Shown here: piece by piece, positions 42,212-53,633 of the stretch
Position numbering within the stretch: position 1 is the first letter of the stretch
How the letters are laid out: each line of letters begins with the position of its first letter
Assembly (NCBI GenBank): GCA_002384855.1
Contig: DGBP01000029.1
Coordinates: 19,815 to 83,814 of the forward strand
From: Nocardioidaceae bacterium UBA4001
GTDB taxonomy: Bacteria; Actinomycetota; Actinomycetes; Propionibacteriales; Nocardioidaceae
Direction of reading: 5' to 3'
Length of the DNA stretch: 64,000 bases
Position numbers and translations under genes: made by a program
The notes under the pieces: generated by a model
The model's database searches: none
What the model was told of the DNA's origin: nothing
What the model saw: only the letters and a program-made list of their open reading frames with translations

Positions 42212-42333
42212 CCGCTCCTGTGGGAAACATTGGCGCCCGTCCAATTGTCGACAAGCCGACCCGGCATCCCGCAGGTGTCCGAAACGTGAACAACAGGTCG
42301 TCGAACTTTCTTGCGTACACAGCTGGTGGATCA

Positions 42334-42352
42334 CGTTCTCGCAGGTCAGAGC
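42334..42352 (+). repeat. CAGGTCAGAG motif, copy 3 of 3
   Basis: CGTTCTCG followed by CAGGTCAGAGC, 26 bases before a perfect DnaA box upstream of dnaB. Companion copies flank dnaA. Confidence 0.5.
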
Positions 42353-42378
42353 ACCTCCGGGTCCGAGCGGCCGAAGGT

Positions 42379-42409
42379 TGTCCACAGACTGTTGAACAGT
42401 CTGTGCACA
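42379..42409. promoter_or_regulatory. 31-base dyad overlapping a DnaA box
   Basis: Arms TGTCCACAGACTGTT (42379-42393) and 42395-42409 are complementary at 14 of 15 positions around a single G. The inner AGACTGTT/AACAGTCT is perfect. The left arm contains most of the DnaA box at 42378-42386. Confidence 0.6.
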
Positions 42410-42633
42410 CGATTCCCGGCGCGTTCCACACCAATCCACCAGTTATCCCCAGGGCCTGTGGAAATCGGGCTGTCCTCGCTAGGTCGCGGGCGCGTACGGT
42501 CGGGCTTCGCGCACCTGGGTGCCGACGGTCGTCGGGGCGCCGAGGCGGCCTCCTCCGCGGATTCTGGGGGTGCCGTCTCGTACGGTCACGGTGGTGGGTC
42601 GAGCCGACGAAGATCCGAGGAGAGGTCTCAACC

Positions 42634-44046
42634 GTGAGCATTGCTGAGTTCCCGAGCGGACCCGGGGCGGCACTCGACGGCGGCTGGACGGTCACCCCCG
42701 ACAGCGAGTACCGCGGCGGGGGAGGCGGTGGGGACCGGACCCCGCCCCAGGACAACGATGCCGAGCAGAGTGTCATCGGCTCGATGCTGCTGTCCAAGGA
42801 CGCCATCGCCGACGTGATCGAGACCGTGCGAGGCACCGACTTCTACCGGCCCGCACACGAGACCATCTTCGACGCGGTCGTCGACCTGTACGGCCGGGGT
42901 GAGCCGGCCGACCCCGTGACGGTCGCCGCCGAGCTCCAGCGCAGGGGCGAGCTCGGCCGGGTCGGCGGGGCGCCGTACCTCCACACGCTGTCGGCGAGCG
43001 TGCCGATCGCCGCGAACGCCTCCTACTACGCCGAGATCGTCCGGGAGAAGGCGATCCTGCGGCGGCTGGTCGGCGCCGGCACGCGGATCGCGCAGTGGGG
43101 CTACTCCGGTGAGGGGGAGGTCGACGACCTCGTCGACCGTGCTCAGGCCGAGGTGTACTCCGTCACCGACAAGCGGACCGCGGAGGACTACGCCCCGCTG
43201 AGCGACATCATGGAGGCCACCCTCGACGAGATCGAGGCGATCTCGAACCGCGACGGCGAGATGGTGGGCGTGCCCACCGGCTTCGCGGACCTCGACGAGC
43301 TGACCAACGGCCTGCACGGCGGACAGATGGTCATCGTCGCCGCCAGACCGGCCATGGGGAAGTCGACGTTGGCCTTGGACCTGTGCCGTTCGGCGTCGAT
43401 CCACCACAACATGGCCAGCGTGATCTTCTCCCTCGAGATGACGCGCAACGAGATCACCATGCGGCTGCTGTCGGCCGAGGCCAAGATCCCGCTGAACCAC
43501 ATGCGCAACGGCCACATGCAGGACGAAGACTGGGGCAAGCTCGCGCGCAAGATGGGGGAGGTCTCCTCCGCGCCGCTGTTCATCGACGACTCGCCGAACA
43601 TGACGATGATGGAGATCCGGGCCAAGGCGCGGCGGCTCAAGCAGCGCCACGACCTGCGCCTGATCGTCATCGACTACCTGCAGCTGATGAGCTCGGGCAA
43701 GAAGGTCGAGTCCCGTCAGATCGAGGTCTCGGAGTTCTCCCGCCAGATCAAGCTCCTCGCCAAGGAGCTCAACGTCCCGATCATCGCGCTCTCGCAGCTG
43801 AACCGTGGGCCCGAGCAGCGCGCCGACAAACGGCCGATGATGAGCGACCTTCGCGAATCGGGATCGATCGAGCAGGATGCCGACATCGTGGTCCTGCTCC
43901 ACCGCGAGGATGCCTACGAGAAGGAGTCCACACGCCCCGGCGAGGCGGACCTGATCGTGGCCAAGCACCGCAACGGACCGACCCGGGACGTCGTGGTCGC
44001 GTTCCAGGGCCACTACTCGCGCTTCGTCGACATGGCCCACGGCTGA
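42634..44046 (+). CDS. dnaB: Replicative DNA helicase DnaB
   Basis: 470 residues. The N-terminal domain has PPQDNDAEQSVIGSMLLSK. The RecA-like C-terminal domain has Walker A AARPAMGKSTLALDLC near residue 236, Walker B LIVIDYLQLMSSG, and SQLNRGPEQRADKRPMMSDL. No intein interrupts the P-loop, unlike some actinobacterial DnaB genes. It unwinds the fork as a hexamer. GTG 42634 with GAGGAGAGG upstream; the longer reading to 42220 crosses the origin-like region and is rejected. Confidence 0.97.
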   Translation: MSIAEFPSGPGAALDGGWTVTPDSEYRGGGGGGDRTPPQDNDAEQSVIGSMLLSKDAIADVIETVRGTDFYRPAHETIFDAVVDLYGRGEPADPVTVAAELQRRGELGRVGGAPYLHTLSASVPIAANASYYAEIVREKAILRRLVGAGTRIAQWGYSGEGEVDDLVDRAQAEVYSVTDKRTAEDYAPLSDIMEATLDEIEAISNRDGEMVGVPTGFADLDELTNGLHGGQMVIVAARPAMGKSTLALDLCRSASIHHNMASVIFSLEMTRNEITMRLLSAEAKIPLNHMRNGHMQDEDWGKLARKMGEVSSAPLFIDDSPNMTMMEIRAKARRLKQRHDLRLIVIDYLQLMSSGKKVESRQIEVSEFSRQIKLLAKELNVPIIALSQLNRGPEQRADKRPMMSDLRESGSIEQDADIVVLLHREDAYEKESTRPGEADLIVAKHRNGPTRDVVVAFQGHYSRFVDMAHG

Positions 44047-44083
44047 CGGGCCCGCGCTCCCGCGGTGTGACGGCGTCTCCTCC

Positions 44084-44263
44084 ATGAGCCGGGTCGTCTT
44101 CATGTGCGGGCCTTCGGGGCCGGGGAAGTCGACGTACGCCCGGCGGCTGCTCGGACCGACAGGCGTCGAGCCGCCGCGCGAGGCTTCCTGCCCCAGGCAC
44201 CGCGCCAGGGTGCCATGCCGGGGCCTCAGCGCGCGATGTGCACGATCGCGTCGCCGGAGTTGA
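44084..44263 (+). pseudogene. Remnant of a P-loop kinase/ATPase gene
   Basis: The frame from ATG 44084 begins MSRVVFMCGPSGPGKSTYAR, a clear Walker A motif of the AAA_33/zeta-toxin-like kinase type. After about 23 residues it turns into Arg/Cys-rich sequence unlike any domain, and it stops at 44263 inside the convergent deacylase gene. A full-length relative would be about 150-200 residues. It is best read as the 5' stub of a gene whose rest was lost. Confidence 0.55.
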
Positions 44264-45173
44264 CCAGCGGGGCGTTGGTCAGCCCGATCACGATGCCCCC
44301 GCGGTCGGCGTGCACCAGCCGCAGCCGCCGGCCGAACGAGTCGGACAGCCCGCCGAGCCGCTGCCCGGCCTCGACCTGCTCTCCGAGCGTCACGTCGAGC
44401 TGGAGGATGCCGGTACGACGGGCGCGCACCCAGCTGCTCTGGCGGCACTCGGTGCTCGGCGACGGGGCGGCCTCCTCGACCGGGTCGACCATCCCCAGAG
44501 CGGCGAGCACGCGCCGTACCCCCGCCACACCTGCCTCGATCGCGAACTCGTCGAACCGCCAGGCCTCGCCGCCCTCGTAGACGAGCACGGAGGCGCCGGC
44601 CTCCCGGGCAGCGTGGCGCAGCGACCCGTCGCGGATCCGGGCCTGGAGCATCACCGGCGCGGCGAACGCCTCCGCGAGGCTACGGGTCCTCGGGTCGTCG
44701 AGGTCCGCCCTGATCTGTGGGAGGTTGGTCCGCCGGTCGGAGCCGCTGTGGAGGTCGATGCCGACCTCGCACTTGGCGACGACCTCGCTGAGGATCAGGT
44801 GGGCGATCCGGCCGGCCAGCGACCCGCGCGGGGAGCCCGGGAACGACCGGTTGAGGTCCCGGCGGTCGGGCAGGTAGCGGTCGCCGGTCATGAAGCCGAG
44901 CACGTTGACGATCGGCACCGCGACGAGGGTGCCGCGGAACGTCTTCGGCGACAGCGCGGCGAGCACCCGGCGAACCACCTCGATGCCGATCACCTCGTCG
45001 CCGTGGATCGCAGCGTTGACCCACACGACCGGGCCCTCGTCGCGACCGTGCACGACCCGCACAGGCAGGCTCACGTCGGCGCCCGTCACGAGGCGGGTGA
45101 TCGGCAGCTCGAGCTCCTTGGTCGACCCCGCACGCACCCGCACCTGTCCGATCGCGAACGACTCCCGGGCCAT
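44226..45173 (-). CDS. Succinylglutamate desuccinylase/aspartoacylase family protein
   Basis: 315 residues of the AstE/AspA branch of M14 metallopeptidases. The zinc motif HxxE is in NAAIHGDEVIGIEVV near residue 57. The third ligand is His in GIDLHSGSDRRTNLPQI near 136, and the catalytic Glu is probably in LVYEGGEAWRFDE. It should hydrolyse an N-acyl or gamma-glutamyl-type amide bond. ATG start shares one base with the retropepsin-like gene stop (TGATG), so the two are coupled. It is opposed by the divergent RimK-like ligase, suggesting it removes what the ligase adds. Confidence 0.88.
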   Translation of the reverse strand: MARESFAIGQVRVRAGSTKELELPITRLVTGADVSLPVRVVHGRDEGPVVWVNAAIHGDEVIGIEVVRRVLAALSPKTFRGTLVAVPIVNVLGFMTGDRYLPDRRDLNRSFPGSPRGSLAGRIAHLILSEVVAKCEVGIDLHSGSDRRTNLPQIRADLDDPRTRSLAEAFAAPVMLQARIRDGSLRHAAREAGASVLVYEGGEAWRFDEFAIEAGVAGVRRVLAALGMVDPVEEAAPSPSTECRQSSWVRARRTGILQLDVTLGEQVEAGQRLGGLSDSFGRRLRLVHADRGGIVIGLTNAPLVNSGDAIVHIAR

Positions 45174-45646
45174 CAGCGTCCCCGGTTCCTGCGGCGTACG
45201 ACGCGCCGTGGCCGGCCGCCGAGGTAGGACCGCCCGGGATCGACGACGAAGCCCTGCCTCAGGGCCTCCCGGCCGACGAGCATGCGGAAACCCATCTGGT
45301 CGCGGCGGCTCAGGGTCACCTCGGCGGTCACGGTGTGCTCGAGGAGGCGGACGTCCATGAGGACGACGTACCGCTCCTCGCTGTGCCCCGACGAGCTGCG
45401 CACGGTCCGCCGGTCGTGGACCTGGCAGGTGGCGAGCACCTTGCCCTCGTCGGACCGCTGCCAGGGGTGGATCGAGAAGCGCACCCACAGGGCGCCGTCG
45501 CGGTCGTACTCCTCGATGTCGAAGGCGTGGATCGCCGACGTGCGTGCACCGGTGTCGAGCTTGGCCTTGACCCAGTCGACGCCGAGGTCGGGGAGACTCA
45601 CCCACTCACGCCAACCGGCCACGGTGTTTGAATGGGCCCTCGTCAC
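45173..45646 (-). CDS. Retropepsin-like RimK/LysX-associated protease (PF05618 type)
   Basis: 157 residues from GTG 45646. The domain has VAGWREWVSLPDLGVDWVKA, then the Asp protease-like KLDTGARTSAIHAFDIEEY, and MGFRMLVGREALRQGFVVDP near the C-terminus. The family, called ATP-dependent zinc protease or RimB, adopts a retropepsin-like fold and is encoded beside rimK in Pseudomonas. GTG 45622, eight codons in, may be the true start because relatives begin just before GWREW. It is divergent from the RimK gene and coupled to the deacylase gene. Confidence 0.85.
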   Translation of the reverse strand: MTRAHSNTVAGWREWVSLPDLGVDWVKAKLDTGARTSAIHAFDIEEYDRDGALWVRFSIHPWQRSDEGKVLATCQVHDRRTVRSSSGHSEERYVVLMDVRLLEHTVTAEVTLSRRDQMGFRMLVGREALRQGFVVDPGRSYLGGRPRRVVRRRNRGR

Positions 45647-45660
45647 CCGTCTATTCAAAC
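45625..45660. promoter_or_regulatory. GTTTGAAT/ATTCAAAC dyad between divergent genes
   Basis: GTTTGAAT (45625-45632) and its exact complement ATTCAAAC (45653-45660) flank a 20-base centre between the protease and rimK-like genes. They could be paired -10 regions or a shared operator controlling both directions. Confidence 0.5.
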
Positions 45661-45670
45661 AGGCCCTCAC

Positions 45671-46861
<1,191 letters not shown>

Positions 46862-46896
46862 CCCGTCGACGGAGCACGGCCGTTCGGCCCCGGAGC

Positions 46897-46912
46897 GGAT
46901 CCACGTGAAACA
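46897..46912. promoter_or_regulatory. Half-preserved parS-like sequence
   Basis: GGATCCACGTGAAACA matches the parS consensus at 13 of 16 positions, with the right half intact. It lies in the 62-base gap between the rimK-like and coiled-coil genes. A CACCC/GGGTG hairpin adjoins it. Confidence 0.35.
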
Positions 46913-46923
46913 CCCGGCGGGTG

Positions 46924-47541
46924 TCAGTCGTCGCCCTTCTCGGCCTGCTCCTCGTCGATCCGCTTCTTGACCTTGCTCAGGCCCGGCACCGAGGACAGCA
47001 TCTCGTTCAGCTCGCGGGTCAGGTCGAGCAGGTCGTGGATGTCGGGGCCCACGGTGCGCATGCTCTCCATGATCGGCACGATCTCGGCCTCCATGCGGTC
47101 GGCGAGCATCGGCAGGTGGTCGATGAGCTGCACGAGGGCGTCGACCTCCTCGGGCTGAGTGGTCTCCGCCAGCCGCTCCAGGACCGGCTGCAGCTTCACC
47201 AGGGAGGGCTCGGTCAGGTCGAGGAGCTCGCGCAGCCGCCGGGTGAGTGGCTCGGTCTCGGTGAGGGTGGCCTCGCCCTTGTCGACCACCCCGCCGGTGC
47301 GGTCGACCAGCGTCTCCGCGCGGCCCACGACGGCATCGGTACGACGGACGACGTCGTCGGCCGAGGCTCGGGTCTGCTCGATGCGCTCGAGGAGCTCGTC
47401 GGTCCTCCGGAGAAGCCCCTCCGCCTCGTCGAGCAGCGACATCACGCGCGGCGCGGCCTCCAGCATGACCTCCACCGCCTCGGCACCACGCTCGAGCAGA
47501 CGGACCACGTCACGGGGCCCGGGGACCGGAGGAAGCCTCAT
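46924..47541 (-). CDS. Coiled-coil hypothetical protein
   Basis: 205 residues, almost entirely helical with heptad-like patterning (LLERGAEAVEVMLEAAPRVM, LLRRTDELLERIEQTRASAD, LLDLTEPSLVKLQPVLERLA). No membrane segment or catalytic motif. Resembles actinobacterial proteins with repeated amphipathic helices, near the DUF948/apolipoprotein type, of unknown role. ATG 47541 with TACCGT six bases before it, so probably leaderless. Confidence 0.75.
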   Translation of the reverse strand: MRLPPVPGPRDVVRLLERGAEAVEVMLEAAPRVMSLLDEAEGLLRRTDELLERIEQTRASADDVVRRTDAVVGRAETLVDRTGGVVDKGEATLTETEPLTRRLRELLDLTEPSLVKLQPVLERLAETTQPEEVDALVQLIDHLPMLADRMEAEIVPIMESMRTVGPDIHDLLDLTRELNEMLSSVPGLSKVKKRIDEEQAEKGDD

Positions 47542-47675
47542 CCGGTCACGGTATCCCGGCGCCGCGACGTGACGAGCGCCGCGTCCTGCGGGAGCCCCGG
47601 CGAGGTGCGAGGTGGAGGTGGTGGGGTACAGATGTGAGTACTGTCGCCGCACACCGTCCTCCGAGGAGCACCTGC

Positions 47676-49793
<2,118 letters not shown>

Positions 49794-49902
49794 GCAGAGC
49801 CCGCGGGCGTCGAGCGGCCGGCCAGGGGCCGCGTCGGGTCCGACCGGTGTCAGGGCCGTCCTGACCAGGCGGTGTCCTCGGTCACACGGGTAGCCTGGGG
49901 CG

Positions 49903-51774
49903 ATGCCCACCCCTGACGACGCAGCCGACAACGTCGAGCTCACCACCACGCCGACGTTCGCCGACCTCGGTATCGAGAAGCGCGTGCTGCGCGCCCTCGA
50001 CGACGTCGGTTACGAGTCGCCCTCGCCGATCCAGGCCGCCACGATCCCCGCGTTGCTCGAGGGCCGCCACGTCGTCGGGCTGGCCCAGACCGGCACCGGC
50101 AAGACCGCGGCGTTCGCGGTGCCGATCCTCTCGCGCATCGACCTGAAGCAGAAGAAGCCGCAGGCGCTCGTCCTCGCGCCGACCCGGGAGCTGGCACTGC
50201 AGGTCGCGGAGGCCTTCGAGCGCTACGCCGCGCATCTGCCGGGCCTGCACGTACTGCCGGTCTACGGCGGCCAGGCGTACGGCGTCCAGCTGTCCGCCCT
50301 GAGGAGGGGCGTGCACGTGGTCGTCGGCACCCCCGGCCGGATCATGGACCACCTCGAGAAGGGCACGCTCGACCTCAGCGAGCTGCGCTTCCTCGTCCTC
50401 GACGAGGCGGACGAGATGCTCAAGATGGGGTTCGCGGAGGACGTCGAGACGATCCTCGCCGACACCCCCGAGGACAAGCACGTCGCGCTGTTCTCGGCGA
50501 CGATGCCGGCCCAGATCCGGCGGATCTCGAAGAAGTACCTCACCGACCCGGTCGAGATCACCGTCAAGAACAAGACCACGACGTCCGCGAACACCACGCA
50601 GCGCTACCTCCAGGTCGCCCACCAGCAGAAGCTCGACGCGTTGACCCGCATCCTCGAGGTCGAGAACTTCGAGGCGATGATCATCTTCGTGCGCACGAAG
50701 CAGGCCACCGAGGTGCTCGCCGAGCGGCTGCGTGCCCGGGGCTTCGAGGCGGCCGCGATCAACGGCGACGTCGCCCAGAACCAGCGTGAGCGCACCATCA
50801 ACCAGCTGCGCGACGGCCGCCTCGACATCCTCGTCGCCACCGACGTCGCCGCCCGCGGCCTCGACGTGGAGCGGATCAGCCACGTGCTGAACTACGACAT
50901 CCCCACCGACACCGAGGCCTACGTGCACCGGATCGGCCGCACCGGCCGGGCGGGGCGCACCGGTGACGCGATCTTGTTCGTCACCCCGCGCGAGCGCCAC
51001 CTGCTCAAGGCCATCGAGCGGGCCACGCGCCAGCCGCTGACCCCGATGCCCGTGCCGACCGTCGAGGACGTCAACGTCACCCGCGTCGCCCGGTTCACCG
51101 ACTCCATCACCGACGCGCTCGCCTCGGAGGACCTCTCGTTCTACCGCGACCTGGTCATCGACTACGAGCAGGAGCACGACGTCACGGCTGCCGACATCGC
51201 CGCCGCCCTGGCGATCATGTCCCGGGACGGCCAGCCGCTGCTCCTGGAGCCCCAGCCCGAGCCCGAGCCGCGCAAGGTCTTCGAGGGTCGCGGCGAGAAG
51301 CGTGGGGCGTGGGACCACGAGCGGGGCCGGCGCCGCGACGGGGACGAGGGTGGCCGACCTCGCCGGGAGCCGCGTCCGCGTCGGGGGCGCTCCGACGTCA
51401 CCTACGCCACCTACCGGATCGCGGTCGGCAAGAGGCACCGGGTGGAGCCGCGCCAGATCGTCGGTGCCATCGCCAACGAGGGTGGCCTCGGCCGCGACGA
51501 CTTCGGGCACATCGACATCCGCGGCGACCACTCGCTCGTCGAGCTGCCGGCCGACCTGCCGCCCGAGACGTTCTCGGCCCTGGCGGGCACGCGCATCTCC
51601 GGCAAGCTGATCGAGCTGGCGCCGGACAGCGGTGGGTCGGCCCGGCGCGCGTCGTACGACCGCAAGGGCTCTGAGGGGGGTCGCCCGGACCGGAAGCCGC
51701 ACCGCAAGGGTGGCGCCGCGGACGCGCCGGTGCGCAAGAAGCCGCGGACCAAGAAGCCCGCGGCGGGGTCATGA
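49903..51774 (+). CDS. deaD: DEAD-box ATP-dependent RNA helicase
   Basis: 623 residues. The helicase core has Q motif YESPSPIQAATIPALLEG, Walker A AQTGTGKTAAFAVPI, LVLDEADEMLKMGF, SAT, and HRIGRTGRAGRTGD. After a charged linker, residues 505-580 form a DbpA-type RNA-binding fold (TYRIAVGKRHRVEPRQIVGA, HIDIRGDHSLVELP). The tail is Lys/Arg-rich. It remodels RNA in ribosome assembly or cold adaptation. ATG start; it overlaps the VOC gene by ATGA. Confidence 0.95.
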   Translation: MPTPDDAADNVELTTTPTFADLGIEKRVLRALDDVGYESPSPIQAATIPALLEGRHVVGLAQTGTGKTAAFAVPILSRIDLKQKKPQALVLAPTRELALQVAEAFERYAAHLPGLHVLPVYGGQAYGVQLSALRRGVHVVVGTPGRIMDHLEKGTLDLSELRFLVLDEADEMLKMGFAEDVETILADTPEDKHVALFSATMPAQIRRISKKYLTDPVEITVKNKTTTSANTTQRYLQVAHQQKLDALTRILEVENFEAMIIFVRTKQATEVLAERLRARGFEAAAINGDVAQNQRERTINQLRDGRLDILVATDVAARGLDVERISHVLNYDIPTDTEAYVHRIGRTGRAGRTGDAILFVTPRERHLLKAIERATRQPLTPMPVPTVEDVNVTRVARFTDSITDALASEDLSFYRDLVIDYEQEHDVTAADIAAALAIMSRDGQPLLLEPQPEPEPRKVFEGRGEKRGAWDHERGRRRDGDEGGRPRREPRPRRGRSDVTYATYRIAVGKRHRVEPRQIVGAIANEGGLGRDDFGHIDIRGDHSLVELPADLPPETFSALAGTRISGKLIELAPDSGGSARRASYDRKGSEGGRPDRKPHRKGGAADAPVRKKPRTKKPAAGS

Positions 51775-52277
51775 CGAGCAGCGCTGCACCCGACCCCAGG
51801 GCCCGCGCGGCCGAGCGCGACCGGCTCCGGGAGGAGTACCTCACCGCCCCGGCCGAGCGACCCGACTCCACCGCCCGCGGCCTGCACCACACGGCGCTGG
51901 TCAGCGGGGACGTCGAGCGCACGATCGCCTTCTACCAGGGCCTGCTGGGGTTCCCGCTGACCGAGCTGATCGAGAACCGGGACTACCCCGGCTCCTCGCA
52001 CTTCTTCTTCGACATCGGCAACCAGAACCTGCTCGCGTTCTTCGACTTCCCCGGTCTGGACCTCGGTCCCTACCAGGAGGTGCTCGGCGGCCTGCACCAC
52101 GTCGCGATCTCCGTCGACCCCGAGCACTGGCGCGAGATCGTCGGGCGCCTCGAGGAGGCCGGTGTCGAGCACGAGGTCCACAGCGAGGTGTCGGTGTACT
52201 TCACCGACCCGGACGGGGCGAGGATCGAGCTCATCGCCGACCCGCTCGGTGAGATGTACGGCGACCGGGTGCTCTGA
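51771..52277 (+). CDS. VOC/glyoxalase superfamily protein
   Basis: 168 residues with one vicinal-oxygen-chelate unit: LHHTALVSGDVERTIAFYQG, then LGFPLTELIENRDYPGS, GLHHVAISVDPEHWREIVGR and VYFTDPDGARIELIADP. Metal ligands are likely His, His and Glu. The first 35 residues are charged. Substrate unknown. It starts inside the helicase stop and ends at a strong terminator. Confidence 0.88.
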   Translation: MTSSAAPDPRARAAERDRLREEYLTAPAERPDSTARGLHHTALVSGDVERTIAFYQGLLGFPLTELIENRDYPGSSHFFFDIGNQNLLAFFDFPGLDLGPYQEVLGGLHHVAISVDPEHWREIVGRLEEAGVEHEVHSEVSVYFTDPDGARIELIADPLGEMYGDRVL

Positions 52278-52285
52278 CTCCCGCG

Positions 52286-52310
52286 CCGGGCCGGGTCAGA
52301 CCCGGCCCGG
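52286..52310. terminator. Bidirectional terminator between VOC and antiporter genes
   Basis: CCGGGCCGGGTC and GACCCGGCCCGG are exact 12-base reverse complements separated by one base, between convergent genes. Confidence 0.7.
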
Positions 52311-52317
52311 ACCGGGG

Positions 52318-53622
52318 TCAGGCCTCGCGCGACCGTTCGAGCCGGCGCATCGCCGGAGTCGCGGTGATGCCGTGGACCAGCACCGACAGGGTGATCGTGA
52401 AGGCGACCGTGGACCACAGCACCTGCTGGTCGGTGAAGTCCGCCTGGCCGGTGGCGTAGGCGAGGTAGTACAGCGACCCGATCCCTCGCACCCCGAAGAA
52501 GGAGATCGCCATCCGTTCACCCCGAGTCAGGACGTGGTCACCGATCCGGCAGCTCGAGCGGCGTACCCCCATCCCGACCAGGCCGGCGAGCGGGCGGATC
52601 ACGAACACCAGCAGGACCGCGAGCACCACCGACTCCCAGGGAAGGTTGCGCAAGAGGCCGTTGGTCATCGCCAGGCCGAGCAGCAGGAGCACGATGAGGG
52701 TCAGCAGCAGCTCGAGCCGCTCGATGACCTGGTGCATGTACCGGTGGTACTCGTGGCCGCGCTCGGCCGACCTCAGCGTCATCGCGGCGGAGAAGACGGC
52801 GAGGAAGCCGTAGCCCCCCAGGCTCTCGGCGACGCCGTAGGACAGCAGTACCGCCGCCAGCGCGAGCAGCGGCTCCCCGGTCTCGGCCAGGCGTAGCGAG
52901 GCCGCGGGCGCGCGGAAGGCCGCCTTGGCGAGCAGCCAGCCGACCACGGTGCCGAGGAGCACGCCGATGACGACCTTGCCCACGAGCTCCCAGCCGAGCC
53001 AACGCAGGCCCCACTCGGTCACGGGCCCGACCGACGCCAGGAACACCGCGGCGTAGACGAAGGGGAAGGCCAGGCCGTCGTTGAGGCCGGCCTCCGAGGT
53101 GAGTGCGAACCGGACCTCGTCGCCCTCGTCGATCTCCTCGAGGTTCTGCTCCTCCTCGGCGGGGGTGGGCCCCTCCACCTGCACGTCGGAGGCGAGCACC
53201 GGGTCGGTCGGGGCCAGGACCGCGCCGAGCAGCATCGCCGCCGCCGGTGCGAGGCCGACGACCCACCAGCCGAGGAGGGCGACCGCGGCGATGGTCAGCG
53301 GCATGGCGACGCCGAGCAGCCGCCAGGCGGCGTTCCACTTGCGCCAGCTCCCCAGCCGCCGGAGGCTCAGCGGCCGGTCCAGGGCGAGTCCGACACCCAT
53401 CAGCGCCACGATGACGGTGAACTCCGTGAGGTGCTCGATGAAGGCCCGGTGGGCCATGGGTGAGACGTCCACGCCCTCGGGCATGGGCAGCAGGCCGATC
53501 AGCGCCCCCACCACGACGAGCACGATCGGCGCCGAGATCGCGGCCCGCTTCAGCGCCGTCGGCAGCACGACGGCGAGAAGCAGCGCACCGCCGCCGAGGA
53601 GGTAGACGACGTCGGGGTTCAT
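52318..53622 (-). CDS. Cation/proton antiporter, CPA1 (NhaP-like)
   Basis: 434 residues with about 12 membrane segments. The ion-binding motifs are LAPTDPVLASDVQ and the Asn-Asp pair in ALTSEAGLNDGLAFPFVYAA. The N-terminal VYLLGGGALLLAVVLPTA forms the first helix. It should exchange Na+ or K+ for H+. ATG start at 53622. A four-copy 15-base tandem repeat lies 11 bases upstream. Confidence 0.9.
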   Translation of the reverse strand: MNPDVVYLLGGGALLLAVVLPTALKRAAISAPIVLVVVGALIGLLPMPEGVDVSPMAHRAFIEHLTEFTVIVALMGVGLALDRPLSLRRLGSWRKWNAAWRLLGVAMPLTIAAVALLGWWVVGLAPAAAMLLGAVLAPTDPVLASDVQVEGPTPAEEEQNLEEIDEGDEVRFALTSEAGLNDGLAFPFVYAAVFLASVGPVTEWGLRWLGWELVGKVVIGVLLGTVVGWLLAKAAFRAPAASLRLAETGEPLLALAAVLLSYGVAESLGGYGFLAVFSAAMTLRSAERGHEYHRYMHQVIERLELLLTLIVLLLLGLAMTNGLLRNLPWESVVLAVLLVFVIRPLAGLVGMGVRRSSCRIGDHVLTRGERMAISFFGVRGIGSLYYLAYATGQADFTDQQVLWSTVAFTITLSVLVHGITATPAMRRLERSREA

Positions 53623-53633
53623 GCTCGACGGAC

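Larger units (their letters stand above)
42055..42633. other. Origin-like non-coding region upstream of dnaB
   Basis: 579 bases without a supported gene, lower in G+C than its flanks. It contains TAACTAGT direct repeats (42190-42211) and a TTGTCGACAA palindrome (42245-42254). It also holds the CAGGTCAGAG motif (42342-42351), a perfect DnaA box TTGTCCACA (42378-42386) that begins a 31-base dyad (42379-42409), and TTATCCCCA at 42454-42462. The same combination of elements marks the two oriC halves near dnaA. Confidence 0.7.

Noticed and set aside
42220..42633. N-terminal extension of DnaB into the upstream region
   Set aside because: The extension covers a DnaA box, dyads and box-like motifs, has no family similarity, and GTG 42634 has a good ribosome site and the usual DnaB start.
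42634..44046. Intein in DnaB
   Set aside because: The P-loop and surrounding motifs are continuous and the length (470 residues) is normal.
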